From: Anaspis maculata
Taxonomy: Eukaryota; Arthropoda; Insecta; Coleoptera; Scraptiidae
Length of the DNA: 64,000 nt
NCBI GenBank assembly: GCA_949128115.1
Contig: OX421966.1
Coordinates: 64,973,416 to 65,037,415 of the forward strand
Direction: 5' to 3'
Positions 53,284 to 64,000 of the stretch are shown piece after piece; within the stretch, counting starts at the first letter, position 1, and each line of letters starts with the position of its first letter. The notes beneath the pieces are model-generated. The model was not told the DNA's origin. It made no database searches and saw nothing but the letters and a program-made list of their open reading frames with translations. The position numbers were made by a program, and so were the translations under genes.

Positions 53284-53639
53284 AACGACATGCCAGTGAT
53301 TTTTGTTCCATTTTCTCAAGTGCTGCCGCGCTTGGCCGCTCGCTCATTTTCTTTGGCTAGTTCAGTACCAATCACCAATCACCAAGCAGAATTAACAAAT
53401 AGTCGCCAACGCCAACCAGTAACCATAGTACAGGAATTTCAGCTGAAATCCCACTTCAACCTCAAAAAAAATACTGTAGTCGTGAAAATCACAGGTTCTG
53501 TTCATAATTTTGTGCTCTTTCCAAATTTTTGGGTTTCAGAAAAATCCCAGCGGAGATATCCATTTATTATTATTTCAGATATCCCTTCCTTGTGGACTGC
53601 AGTCATTTTCACTTGAGGGAAACTCACCTTTTCCTATTT
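53284..53639. other. No gene recognised; one 108-codon ORF (53290-53616)
   Basis: The plus-strand ORF begins MPVIFVPFSQ and shows no known motif. It lies directly between a MITE and a P450 relic and is probably fortuitous. Confidence 0.35.
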
Positions 53640-53690
53640 TCTCCTTGAAGCTTACCGTGAGGTCGCTGGGGGAGATGACCGGATTCGGTT
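53640..53690 (-). pseudogene. CYP4 exon 7 relic
   Basis: The minus strand reads LEPNPVISPSDLTVSFK, against RLEPVESPSDLTMSFE in the intact gene at 59.4 kb. At DNA level GTGAGGTCGCTGGG and flanking bases match. The similarity fades on both sides and no other P450 exon is visible nearby. It is best read as a remnant of a third tandem CYP4 copy or a captured exon piece. Confidence 0.5.
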
Positions 53691-53862
53691 CTAGGAAAAA
53701 ATCGCCCCCAGCAAATTACTCCCGGAAAAAACGACCCCGGAATAAACGCCCCCGGGAAAATATACCCCTGGGAAAAAAACATCCCCGGGAAAAAACGGCC
53801 CCCGGGAAAAAATGTCTTCGGAAAAAAACACCCCCGGAAAAAACGTTCCCCCATATTGTCTT
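53691..53862 (+). repeat. Composite 1, left arm: about 20-bp CCCCGGGAAAAAA units
   Basis: Eight or more units of the type CCCCCGGGAAAAAACG with small changes. The inverted counterpart lies at 55318-55520. Confidence 0.8.
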
Positions 53863-53925
53863 CAACGTGATTCAAGCCCTATTTTCCATTGAATTTTCCA
53901 TGACTTCCGGAGTAGCGTTGTGCCG

Positions 53926-55200
53926 TTAAGTCATGTCCGGAGCCCTATCGCGCCCCATTGTGTCTTCAAGTGTAGTTGGAGCTCTGTTGAGCCCCCTTAT
54001 ATCCTCGTTTTTTTTATGGCTCACGGACTAGGTACCAGTGAACCACATTTTGCGTAATTTTGTAATACAGACTTCCATTGGGCCCCCTTGTGTCTTCAAT
54101 AAAGTTTGAAGTTCTGTTGAGCCCCCTTGCACTTTTCTGAGTCTTTCAGAGCACTAGTAAGACCCTTGTGCATTTATGTTGTATCGGGTCTCAAATTAGG
54201 CCTCCTTCTGGTGTCTTCAAGTATAATTTGGAACCCTAATGAACTCCCTTTATGTGCTCAATGGCTTCCAGAATTCCGCTCGGCTCGGCTAAGCCCCTTT
54301 TTGCCATCTTGTGTTACACATCATTTGTTATACAATATTATTATGTTTTTTTTTTTCGTGACTTTCAGAATTCCTAATTATGTGATATACGGAGCTCTAT
54401 CGGACCCCGTTGCGTCCGCCAGTGTAATTTGGAGCCCTGGTGAGCCCCCTTGTGTTTTTCTCTCAGCTATCAAAATTCCAGTACGTCCTTTTTGCCTTCT
54501 TGGGTTATTCAGAGCTCCATTAGGCCCCCTTGTTCCTTTAATGTCTTTTGAAGCTCTGCTGAGCCCCCTTACATTCGTTTTCGGGGCAGTCATGAGCACT
54601 TTCTGCTTTGGTGATATTTGGAGTCCTATCGGACCTCCTTGGGTCTGTAAGTGTAGTTTGGAGCCCTAATGAGCCCCTTTATGTTTTTTCTTGGCTATCA
54701 GAATTCCAGTAAGCCCCCTGTTGCCTTCTTGTGTGTGTCCATAACTTCATTGGGCTCCCTTGTTTTTTCAACGTCTCTTTGAGCTCCGCTGGGCCCCCTT
54801 ATTTTTTCAACGTCTCTTGAAACTCCGCTAGCATCTTACATCTCCTTACATCCCCTTACATCTTTTTCGTGGTTTTCAGAGCAGTAGTAAGCAGCTTGTG
54901 TCTTCATGTGGTATTCAAAGCCCTATCGGGCCCCCTTGCTTCTCAAGTATAGTATGGAGCCATACTTAGCCTGCCACTCAGACTATTATTGGTTTTTAGA
55001 GTAACAGTAAGCCCCATTTGCCTTTCCTTGTTATCTGAAGCTTCATAAGGCCCCCTTGTGTATTCAATATCGTTTGTAGTCCTGCTGAGCCCTCTTGCTT
55101 TTTTCCATGACTTTCGGAACTCTATCGGACCTCTTTGTATTTGATAATGTTTTTTCAGAGCCCTTCATTGAGCCCCATTGTGGTTTCATGTGTAATAAGC
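53926..55200 (+). repeat. Composite 1, GAGCCCCCTT satellite array
   Basis: A degenerate array built on words such as GGAGCCCT, TGAGCCCCCTT, TGTGTCTTCAAGT and ATGGCTTTCAGA, with a higher-order order of variants. The same order begins again at about 58066 (second array), offset about 4.1 kb. ORFs in it (for example 180 codons at 54127-54669) are by-products of low stop density. Confidence 0.8.
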
Positions 55201-55317
55201 CCCCTTACGCTGGCTCCGAGTGAGGCTCCGAGGACTTAGTGGCTTCTTTGTTTTTTGTCGTTCCTCTTGCGACCTCGCTTACTACAAATTGTCCGCGACG
55301 AATTGTCTTAGCACCGT

Positions 55318-55520
55318 TTATTTCGGGGGCCTTTTTTCCCAAAGGCGGTTTTTCTGGGGGCCTTTTTCTGGTGACGATTTTTTCGGGGGAGTTTTTTCCG
55401 GGGGTGTTTTTTCCGGGGCTGTTTTTTCCCGAGGTTATTTTTCTCGGGGGTGTTTTTTCCTGGGGGTGTTTATTCTGGGGGCGTTCTTTCCAGGGGTGTT
55501 TTGCTAGGGGCGTTTTTCTG
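55318..55520 (-). repeat. Composite 1, right arm: inverted copy of the CCCCGGGAAAAAA units
   Basis: The plus strand reads TTTTTTCCGGGGGTG-type units, the reverse of the array at 53691-53862. Confidence 0.8.
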
Positions 55521-55559
55521 GATACCGACCGGATACAGCCTGTAGTAGTGAAAAGCTTC

Positions 55560-56680
55560 ATTCTCCTCACGGGTCTTTTATTGAATAGGTTTCATATAAG
55601 TTTGAACTGTCTTCTCCCAATAGTCTTCTTTGTCCATTCCATTTCTCTTTCATCTTCATTCAAGAATTCTTCAAACTTTGTTTCTCTCTCTTTCACCTTG
55701 TCAACATGTTCTCATCGTATTCTCCATTGTTTTTTCCTTTTTTCCAGACAATCTGCGTCTTCTCTTGTTCTCTTCCAGCCAAAATTAATCTTCTTAATCT
55801 TCTTTTCCACATCTAAACCTTGCTACTATATTCTTCTGTTTTCCGCATTTTCTTTTTCCAAGTATTTTGGTTTCTTTTTGGTCATCAGTTTTTCCGTAAT
55901 TCCTGTGATATCGTGGATATTTTGTTTTCTCCATCCTTTCCTGCATCTGAACGTCGTTGTTTCTCATTTTGAGTTCCTCCGTCAATACATATCCATTTTT
56001 TCTTATTCTTTCAACCTCTCCACTTGCGTATACCTTTCTTCTGTAGTATTTTTCTCTGTTTCACATGTTCTCCCAACTCCTTTTCAATTTTTTTTCTCCA
56101 ACGCAACGCTCTTGCTTTTCGTATTTCACTGCTCTTTGGCCTGCTTTGATTTTAAGCTACGATCCTTCCACTTTTTCCTCAACGATGTATTTCGGCGTTG
56201 CTCTTTCCAGTCCTAGCATCCATATGAGGTACTTCTCATGTATTCTCTCCATCTCTCCGTATTCCTCCCACCCCCAGACTTCGGTCACGTACATGATCTC
56301 TCTGATTATCAAACAATCAAACATCACCAATCTTCTTCTTATGTCACATCCAATATCACTCTCCCTTGCTCCTCCTCATTCTATTCACAATATTTTTCTG
56401 CTTTTTTTTGTGCTCACTTTCATGTTGCGCTCTGACTTTATTTGTTCTGGTGAGAATATATTCCAGGTCCTTGATTTCTCTGACCTCCTCTGTACTTTTT
56501 TGTTCTCATCTCTATTCCGTCTGTCTTGTTCTACCTTTCCAAATACAATGATTTTTGTTTTATGGACATTCAGTTGATTTTTTTATACATTTTTTCCTAG
56601 ATTTTTTATTACTTCTTCCATATTTTTCTTGCCCTTTGCGAGAATACCAAATCATCCGCATTATGCCAGCGACCATTTTT
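55560..56680 (-). pseudogene. Degenerate LINE reverse transcriptase, C-terminal part
   Basis: The minus strand shows NADDLVFS near 56660 (a changed YADDLV palm motif). Further downstream are EVWGWEEYGEMERIHEKYL, WMLGLERATPKYIVEE and, after a stop, KAGQRAVKYEK, all typical of the thumb and C-terminal region of APE-type LINEs common in arthropods. Several stops and frameshifts. The plus strand is strikingly pyrimidine-rich as a result. Confidence 0.75.
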
Positions 56681-56879
56681 TTTTCAACTACCAACTACTA
56701 ATGTAAACCGCTTGAGCTCGTTTAAATGTCTTCGCTTCCTACCTACCTCTATTTAATATCTATGTAACTCAAACACGGGGTGATTAAGAGGCAAAACGTG
56801 CCACAGTAGTAATTATCCTAAGACAAAATAATGAAAATAGACTTACTGTTACCGCATTACCAAGATCGGCCTCGATAAA

Positions 56880-57600
56880 AACCCTTCAGAGCGTAACAGA
56901 AACAAATTTTTCCTGAAAAAATTTCGCCGGAACCAATTTCCTGGAATTATTTTCCCCTGGAAGAAATTTCCCTGGAATGAATTCTACCGAAATGCAGTGC
57001 CGTCATTAGGCATGGGCCCAAAGGGCCTATGCCCAGGGCCCTGGCGATTTTTGGACTGAAAAGAAAAGACTATTTTTATAAAAAATGCTGTTCTCATATC
57101 CCGTTCACGACGTTTATTTGATTATGTCACTTTCTGAGCTGATCGTGCGCCTCCCCTTACCCCCTAAGAGTCCACGACGCTCCATCTCACTAAACTAATC
57201 AAGAAAAGACCGGTTATTCTGTCGAAAATTTAAAAAAAGCGCGAAATTTTTATAAAAAAAAGTTCGTTGAATAATAATAACCAGTGGCGGTCGTGCTCGC
57301 CTCACTCACGTGCTTTTTTCACAAACCTCATTTATATGGGGGCCCCTCACTGCCTTGTGCCCGAGGCCCCATTTGTTCAAAAGACGGCACTGCCGAAATG
57401 AACTTCTCTTGGGTATAATTTCCCCTGGAAGGTATTTCATTGGAAGGAGTTCCACCGGAATGGAATTTTCTTTGAAACAATTTCTTCTAGAAGGAATTTG
57501 CCCAGAATTCATTCCACCGAAATGAACTTTCTTCGGAAATAATTTCCCCAGAGATAGTTCCACCACAATGAACTTCCATTGGAAATGATTTTTTCTCGAG
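56880..57600 (+). repeat. Composite 2, left arm: about 20-bp CCTGGAA(T)RAATTYC units, split by a hAT-like element
   Basis: Units such as CCCCTGGAAGAAATTT, CCCTGGAATGAATTCTACCG and GAAATAATTTCCCC run up to 56986 and resume at 57401. The inverted counterpart lies at 58885-59075. Confidence 0.75.
56995..57392. mobile_element. hAT-like non-autonomous element with TSD CCGAAATG
   Basis: The ends CAGTGCCGTC and GACGGCACTG are inverted. CCGAAATG lies at 56987-56994 and 57393-57400. 398 bp, no intact transposase. GGGCCCAAAGGGCCTATGCC near the left end is a short self-complementary stretch. Confidence 0.88.
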
Positions 57601-57699
57601 GGAACAGTATTTAAAAACACAATATCGAATTTCCTTCTTCTTTTAGGACGTGACCGGACAATTTATCTCGCGGACACTTTGTCGCAAAATAATATTTTG

Positions 57700-58870
57700 C
57701 CTTTTGCCTTAGCTCTGAGTCCACTTGTGTTTTCTCGTTGCTTTTCGAACTTTGGTAAGCTCCATTATGTCTACGCGTATTATTTAGAGCCCTACTGTGC
57801 TAGTACACCGAGTTTTAGGAGCGCCAGTAAGCCCCTTCTACTTTCATGTGATATCCGGGCTCTATAGGGCCCCTCATTTCTCCAGTGTAACTTTTGGGCC
57901 CTAAATGAGCCCTCTTGTGTTTTTCGTTTCAGACTTCCCAGTAAGGCACCTTTTGCAGTCTTATGTTATCAAGGCTAAATTGGGCCCCCTATTCTGTCTT
58001 CAATGTAATTTGAAGCCCTGCTGGACCCCTTCACATTTTCCGTGCCTTCCGGAGCAGCAAGCAGCGTTGCGTCATCATATCATGTTCGGAGCCCTATCGG
58101 GCCCCATTTTGTCTTTAAGTTAGTGTAGCTGGAGTCATGTTGAGTCTCCTTATGTTTTTCCATGGCTTTCCGAGTAGGTACCAGTATGCCCCATTCTGCG
58201 TTATTTGTTATGCAGATCTTCACTGGGCCCCCTTGTGTCTTCACTTTTTCAAGGCTTTCGAAGCACTAGTATGCCTCTTGTGCCTGTATGCGATATTCGG
58301 TCCTAAAACGGACCCTCTTGTGTCTTCAAGTATATTTGGAGCGCTAATGAGCCCCCTCATGTACTTCATGGCTTCCAAAATTTCACAAGGCCCTCTTTTT
58401 CTGTCTTATGTTATCCAGGATTTAATGCCCCCCTTATAGTGTTTTCAACTTGATTTGAAGCCCTGCTGACCCCCCTTACATTTTCCATTACTTTCAGAGG
58501 ACGGTAATCACCTTTCTGCCATCATATCATTCGGAGTCCTTTCCGACTTCCTTGGGTCTACAAATGTAGCTGGAGCCCTGATGAGCCCCTTTATGTGTTT
58601 TTGTGACATTAGAATACGTGTTTTCGTGACAGTTAGGATTCCAGGGAGCCTTTTTTTGCCTTCTTTTATTTCACAGCTTCATTAGGCCCCCTTGTCGTTT
58701 TTCCATGATTTTCGGAGCTCTACCGGACCCGAGACCGGACCCCTTGTTCCCTTTCCAACCCAATGTGTAGTTTTGAGCTCTGATCAGCTCACTTATGTTT
58801 TTATTGGCTTTCAGAGTACTATAGTGAGGCCCGTGTTGCCTCTCCCTTGTGGCTTTTCCATGGCTTTCGG
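57700..58870 (+). repeat. Composite 2, GAGCCCCCTT satellite array
   Basis: The same family and orientation as 53926-55200. The segment 58066-58250 follows 53930-54095 word for word with substitutions (CCGGAGCCCTATCG / TTCGGAGCCCTATCG, GTAGGTACCAGT / TAGGTACCAGTG, CTGGGCCCCCTTGTGTCTTC). Confidence 0.8.
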
Positions 58871-58884
58871 AGCTCTATCTGGTT

Positions 58885-59075
58885 CGGTGAAATCATTATA
58901 TGGAAATTCTTTCCAAGGGAATTTCATTCCGGTAGAATTCATTCTGGGAAAGTTCCTCCCAAGGAAAATAATTTCCGAGGTAAGTTTATTCTGGTGGAAT
59001 CGCTTCTGTTGAAAATCTTCCAGGGGAAATTACTTCCGGGAAATTTATTCCGGCAAAATTCGTTCCTGGAATCCC
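58885..59075 (-). repeat. Composite 2, right arm: inverted copy of the 20-bp units
   Basis: GGAATTTCATTCCGGTAG, AATTCATTCTGGGAA and related units are the reverse of the left arm units at 56880-57600. Confidence 0.75.
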
Positions 59076-59398
59076 TCAAAGTGACACGAAGAACAAAAGG
59101 AAACAATCATCATTCAATAAATAAAAGTGTTTATTGTGAGTGTTATAAATAAAAGATTAGCTAGTTGCTTTCAAAATCGAAAGCAAAAACAATAATCACA
59201 ATTAATTATACCCTGTAATCTTCAACTTGCTTGTTTGGAGCCACAGACTATTTCGAACTAAATGATCCCTACAAATTGTGAGGATTTTACTGGCTCCCTA
59301 CTGGCATTTCCTTAATAAAATAATAGGATAGGTCAACGCATAAAGCGGCAGTCAACAATAATTTATCTTTGGGCAACAGGGCAGCAATGAGATCCACT
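59076..59398. other. 3' flank of CYP4 gene B
   Basis: No other gene recognised. It contains the candidate polyadenylation signal. Confidence 0.5.
59130..59135 (-). promoter_or_regulatory. Candidate polyadenylation signal AATAAA for CYP4 gene B
   Basis: AATAAA on the minus strand, 264 nt downstream of the stop codon. Confidence 0.4.
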
Positions 59399-59556
59399 TC
59401 ACCGAGTCCTGAATTTCACTTTGTACCCTTCCATGGGCCGCAGCATCATCTCGAAGCTCATCGTGAGGTCGCTGGGAGACTCGACCGGTTCCAGCCTTAA
59501 CTTCCTGAGGATTCCGCACAGAACCGCTTTCATTTCGAGCATGGCGAATTTTTGGC
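59399..59556 (-). CDS. CYP4: CYP4 gene B, exon 7
   Basis: Acceptor GTTACAG. It encodes QKFAMLEMKAVLCG and ends GYKVKFRTR with TGA at 59401-59399. Confidence 0.9.
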
Positions 59557-61541
59557 CTGTAACGGAAAATTTCGGTGAGTCTTGATCAACCCCAAGAGAC
59601 ATTATGGGAGGTTGCTGAACAAATCCTTACCGATGCAGTTTCTGTGACCCGCGCTGAACGGCAGGTAAGCGAACGGATGCCGGCTCTTGACGGCTTCCGG
59701 CAGGAATCTGTCCGGATCGAACCTTTCCGGTTCCGGCCAGAACTCCGGATTCCTGTGTATATCGTAGACGTGGATGCCTAACGTGGTGTTTGCCGGAATC
59801 GTGTATCCGCTGGCGGTTTTGATATCACACGTTGTTATCCTGCTGATTCCGTGGACGCTGGGGTACAACCTGAGTCCTTCCTTGATGCACATTTCCATGT
59901 ACACCAGCTCTCTGAAATCTTCAGACGTTGGAATCCTGCCTCCCAGGACTTGCTCCAGTTCTTCGTATAGCTTTGCCTATAAGTATTAGAACATTATCAA
60001 TAATTTGATTTTTTCACAATAAAATGAGCAATATCTTAATTTTGACTGGTTGAGAGTAAAGGGGTCAATTTGAGGTGTTAGAATTTGATTTTCTTGCGAC
60101 TCGATACGCATTTTCAGAAAAGAGCTTTGTACCAATTTGGCTACGGTCTTGTCAAGATATCTTATCGATATTTACAATATTTTTGATTTGACTGGAAAAT
60201 AATGTGAAATGGAATTTAGGAGTCAGCCGCGTCTGGCCTTAACCAGTTTTAATACTCATTGCGTATAATATAATGATTAAAGGTGTCATAATTCGGTTGT
60301 TACCTGAACGTCGTTATCGTTAGCGATCAAGAAGAGGATTGAACTTATGGCCATGGCTGTTGTGTCGTGACCCTGAAATTAACAATTATCATTATTAATT
60401 TTCTAAATGCAGACATTGACTTTGAATTTGAAATTGGGCAGGTATAGGTAGGTACCCACCTCGAACATGAACGTGTCGATTTCTTCCCGGATGCCTTCGT
60501 CGTCGATGTCTTCGCCGTCGGCTTGAGCTTTGAGCAGCAAATCGAGCATGGCCAGCTTGTTCTTGGTGTTGGCGTTTGCGTCGCGGAGGGGCAAAGAAAA
60601 GTTCTTCTTGCGTTCCTCGAACACCTTATTCGAAAAAGCGTGCAAAACTTTGACTGCGGCCCTGGTAATTCTTCCTTTGGTGCACAGGGAAAACATCGGG
60701 TACCAGTAATACCACGGGCGGAATAGCCGGTAGGTCAGGCTTTTGCTGAAGTCGTTGATCGCTGCTCTGTAATCCCCGGAGTGTTTCGATTGGTCCAAGT
60801 CGATCCCCATTGCCGTTTCTAAAAAAAAATCAATGGGTATTACCTACATGAGTTTTGCTTTGAATCAAAACTGAAGGAATCGCGGTATTTTTGATAGTCA
60901 AATTGATGCGAAAAGGCAAAAGTTTTGCTGAAATACTAAGATAAAAATTTTCACTCACGAGTGATGGATTTCAACGTGTATTCGGTAACGAGACTTGTGA
61001 CTTCCGTGTGTGTCTTGTCGCATTCTTTTCTGAGAGCGTCCACGAATGTTGTCGTTTCTGCGTTGAATACGTGGATGAATTCCTGCAGGATTTTGAAATG
61101 GAAGGCCGGTGTCAGAATTTTCCTTCGCTTGTGCCATTTGGCTTTGGGACTGGTGAGCAGGCCGCTGCCCAGCCAGGGTTCTATGAGGTAGTAAAGAAGT
61201 CCTTTGTCGTTGTTTTTGGTGCTGCTGAGTACAATCTGAGGAAAAAAAAACAAATCATAAGGATGGAACTGAAGTCTTCCGTGTTTTATTTGGTTGAATT
61301 ACGAGATTTACTTTTCAGTCTTGAATTTTGATCGACATTGAACTTGAATGTTTTGATGATTTTGGGCACCTAGGTAGACCAATTAAATTTTTATTGTAAA
61401 CAGTTATATGTGAATTAATATTAATACACACCTCAACATCATCAGGATGCATCAAATGGACGCAGCCCAACGTGAAACTCCAGTCTTTGCTGATGGGATA
61501 GTGCTTGGTTATGATGCCGTGGAAATTATCGAAGATTTTCT
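59399..61541 (-). CDS. CYP4: Cytochrome P450, CYP4 family, gene B (exons 2-7; exon 1 beyond the window)
   Basis: A microsomal haem-thiolate monooxygenase, paralogue of the gene at 7348-22106. Exons: 61541-61432, 61235-60959, 60818-60460, 60372-60304, 59976-59631 and 59556-59399. All junctions are GT-AG and in phase. Exon lengths (110, 277, 359, 69, 346, 158 nt) equal those of gene A except one extra codon in exon 4. Motifs: EIDTFMFE|GHDTT in the I-helix, EGLR for ExxR, FDPDRF, and haem loop PFSAGHRNCIG. The exon 3/4 junction gives Gln (QTAMG) where gene A and most CYP4s have Glu. Introns are short (74-327 bp) and free of transposons. No anchor exon is found up to 64000, so intron 1 exceeds 2.4 kb. 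It appears functional as far as visible. Confidence 0.9.
59631..59976 (-). CDS. CYP4: CYP4 gene B, exon 6
   Basis: Acceptor CTTATAG, donor ATCG|GTAAGG. It encodes AKLYEELEQVLGG, EGLR, FDPDRF and PFSAGHRNCI. Confidence 0.9.
60304..60372 (-). CDS. CYP4: CYP4 gene B, exon 5 (69 nt)
   Basis: Acceptor ATTTCAG, donor CAG|GTAACA. It encodes GHDTTAMAISSILFLIANDN and ends DVQ. Confidence 0.9.
60460..60818 (-). CDS. CYP4: CYP4 gene B, exon 4
   Basis: Acceptor TTTTTAG, donor GAG|GTGGGT. It encodes TAMGIDLDQSK, FRPWYYWYPMF and the I-helix start EIDTFMFE. Confidence 0.9.
60959..61235 (-). CDS. CYP4: CYP4 gene B, exon 3
   Basis: Acceptor TCCTCAG, donor ACTC|GTGAGT. It encodes IVLSSTKNNDKG, helix C WLGSGLLTS..KWHKRRK and ends KSIT. 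Confidence 0.9.
61432..61541 (-). CDS. CYP4: CYP4 gene B, exon 2
   Basis: Acceptor GTTTCAG, donor GAG|GTGTGT. It encodes KIFDNFHGIITKHYPISKDW and ends HPDDVE. Confidence 0.88.
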
Positions 61542-64000
61542 CTGAAACAAAAAAAAAACTGTGTAACTAAATTATAAACGCCAGATTTTTTTTGTGAACA
61601 AATAATTATTACTATTGTTCTTGTCCACCTAGTACCCTACCACCGGTGATAGATTGATAGATACCGGTCTTGGAACAGTAAGTAGCTAGGCAGGTACAAA
61701 AAAATGAAAGAACAATGCATATGTGCACTGCGAAGCTATTTGGCTACTGAAGTTGCAAAAAGTTGTATAACCTCAACTGGTTCAATACAATCAGATAAAC
61801 ACAGTAATCATTGAGTATCGAAATTCGGATCATTAAATTATACAGGGCTCAGAAAATGGGCTGACAAAACTAATTGAAAAAATGCAGATTTCTTTAAAAG
61901 GCATCTATTCTCGATTTAATTTATTTTTCCGTCGCAAGATGGCTGTAAGTTGTAGTTACAGCTGGCTCTAGCTCGAGTTTTTCAAGGATAATAGAATATA
62001 GTACGAGTGAAATAAAATATAATTTATTTTGTTTAATAGTTGGTTCAATGTTACAATTAGTAATATTGTGTAAAACCCATCGAGAGAGATTCGAAGATGA
62101 AGAACTTAGTTTATTCCTCTGTATTTCACGAACTTTCCATGATCAAACAAATAGCATATTGCATTAGTCAGAGCAAAATTCATTCAATAGCGTGCTAGCA
62201 CTATATGTTAACCTCGATGTCAACCTTTTTGGAAACCCGCTGGTTATCAATCAAGTGAGCTGAATTAATAAAACAAACCTATATCAAATCCGTCAAGACA
62301 AAAAAAAAATAAATAAAAATAGGAAAATCCGAAAACAGAACCAAATGATGCAGCGTTCAAGTTTCAAGTGCAGTGGACACTGGACAGTGCAGAGAGGAAG
62401 GAAAATCCCAAACATTTCTAATAAATGTCTTTGACCTAACCAAACTACCAAGAATTGATTCAATGTTTTAACGAGGTCAAAATTGAAAAAAAACATGCAG
62501 ATTACTACACCGATGGACTAGACTCCGGCCTAATAAAGGTAGATATTGCTAAATTCAGACCGCATAAAAAAAAACAGCAGGTAAATACCCAGCTATACAG
62601 TTTACTCAATGAAACTTGTGTTACCTGAATCTTCAATGAAAGTTCTACGAGTATAACCTCTCGATGCATCAATGTCGAGGGCAACTCGCAACATTGCAGA
62701 ATTTCAGCAAAATACTCATATTATGGGTACGAATCGTCATTTGAAGACGATGCAGGACGCATTGGTGATTTTTTCAGGTTTTTGTAGTAAGTGTTTGTTG
62801 CTGATGGTGTTTAAGTGCTTCTCAGCATTCTCTCAACAGTTTTGTTTACTATAAAACGTTAATACGGCTGTGATTATGACATTGAAGTGCTCAATTGAAC
62901 TTCCTGGTTGAACTTAGACGATAATGAGTCATAAAAACTGTGCTTGTAGTACTTAGTTGTAGTTTGTTCATGTAGGTATAAGATACAGGTGATCCAGGAA
63001 TTTTGGAAATTTACGGAAAAAAAACGTAGCAGTTTGACGTGAGGGTGAGGTTGGATTTAAGTTTTCTGAATTGGAGTCTCCGAATCGGGGATACGCGAAA
63101 AACTTGGAGACTTCAACTTGAGGATAAGCGACAGACCCATACAATTGGCGAAGGAGCCGTTCGAGATCTTGCCGGATTCTCTACCTCTGCACTTTTAGGT
63201 TTTTCAAAGTTAGTTTCTTGATCAGCTGAAAAGTTCATTCATAATGCAAATTATCACATTGTTTTCTATTTTGATTTTGTTTAACACATAATGTACCTAT
63301 ACGATATTGAAGTTTTGGAAGCTTTTTCAGAGCGATAAAAAATCTTCGCTGAAGGTTGAACATTTTTCTTTGAAATTCTTCAACGGTCAGATTGAACGCG
63401 GGGAAAACTAATCAAATTACGTAGTTTTTGTGTTTAAATGAATGAAGAAGGCTTTTTCTATTAGATTGAATCACAAAACTTGGAGCTGAAATGGTGCTGG
63501 TCGTATACAATGATGCGAACGTGCAAAAAATCTGCAAAATAAAGAAGGCGAGTAACCAGAGTTTTAACACTATATTGCAAAATCTTGTGGGACCGAAAAA
63601 ATATTCTAGTATACTAGAATTGATCGAAAATACTTGAGTCTGATGAACCCTGTCAGATTTTTGATTAAAAATGTTGGAAAATCTTGGGCACCAGAACTCA
63701 CCCCATAAAAGAGCAATTTTTCAACATAAATCAGTCAAAATCTATTTTGATCCGAACTCGGTGATCATGAATCGAATCAGAAGATACAGTTCGGTTGGAA
63801 ACGATACCAAATATGCCAATGTTCTTGTAGTCTTCTCAATATGAATATTAAAAATGTATTTATAAATATATGGTATTCCGGTGATTATGTCCATTAAGTC
63901 AGGTGAGCGAAATGAGTTTCGAGATTATTTGAAAGCTCACATTTATTGTTGATTGATGGAAATTAACAGGTACGCTTTTGCAGTTTTTCCCGGTTTCTGC
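61542..64000. other. Presumed intron 1 of CYP4 gene B; no gene recognised
   Basis: AT-rich sequence. I looked on the minus strand for an anchor exon with the proline hinge (PGP..P.IG) and found none. No shared repeat family is evident. Confidence 0.45.

Noticed and set aside
54127..54669. 180-codon ORF in the GAGCCCC satellite
   Set aside because: A repeat-derived frame without conserved protein features.
55205..55570. 121-codon lysine/proline-rich minus-strand ORF
   Set aside because: It is the translation of the CCCCGGGAAAAAA tandem units, not a gene.
55239..56216. 325-codon hydrophobic plus-strand ORF
   Set aside because: It is the antisense of the purine-rich LINE relic. The pyrimidine strand gives Phe/Ser/Leu-rich nonsense.

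Overview
The window reads as nuclear DNA of an insect. The two clear host gene families are CYP4-clan cytochrome P450 genes with short exons and GT-AG introns, and the end of a ceramide synthase gene. The rest is AT-rich DNA packed with eukaryotic transposable elements (BEL/Pao, Ty3/Gypsy and Ty1/Copia relics, LINEs, a tRNA-derived SINE, hAT-like and foldback DNA elements). The many TAGGTAGGTACC-type words and the CYP4 type would suit a hemipteran, but the species is a guess. There is no prokaryotic gene, CRISPR array, rRNA or functional tRNA.

Layout: 0-1.3 kb is a Ty1/Copia pol relic split by an 854-bp palindromic element with an 8-bp target duplication. 3.5-3.9 kb holds the last two exons of a ceramide synthase (plus strand). 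7.3-22.1 kb is a complete seven-exon CYP4 gene on the minus strand. All exon phases join into 495 codons, but introns 1, 3 and 5 are swollen by repeats (intron 5 is 8.6 kb). 22.6-25.5 kb is a long-TIR element carrying a nested hAT-like element and a 5'-truncated LINE; together these make a chimeric 573-codon ORF. 25.6-27.0 kb has a foldback copy and a Gypsy relic. 27.1-34.6 kb is a full-length BEL/Pao retrotransposon with nearly identical LTRs, an intact pol and a 5-bp TSD. 34.9-41.6 kb is mixed repeats, including a hAT-like element with an 8-bp TSD. 41.8-47.35 kb is a giant foldback element whose arms are opposed arrays of a 133-bp unit (about 22 and 16 copies), flanked by a 10-bp direct repeat. 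47.4-53.3 kb has more nested inverted-repeat elements. 53.6-59.1 kb holds a small CYP4 exon relic and two related composite satellite structures separated by a LINE relic. 59.4-61.5 kb is the second CYP4 gene (exons 2-7; exon 1 lies beyond the window).

Functionally, the host content is a minus-strand CYP4 cluster: one compact paralogue, one TE-inflated paralogue with the same exon structure, and one relic between them. CYP4 enzymes are microsomal monooxygenases of fatty acids, hormones and xenobiotics. Nearly everything else is mobile or satellite DNA, with a striking excess of long perfect or near-perfect inverted repeats, several lying inside CYP4 introns.
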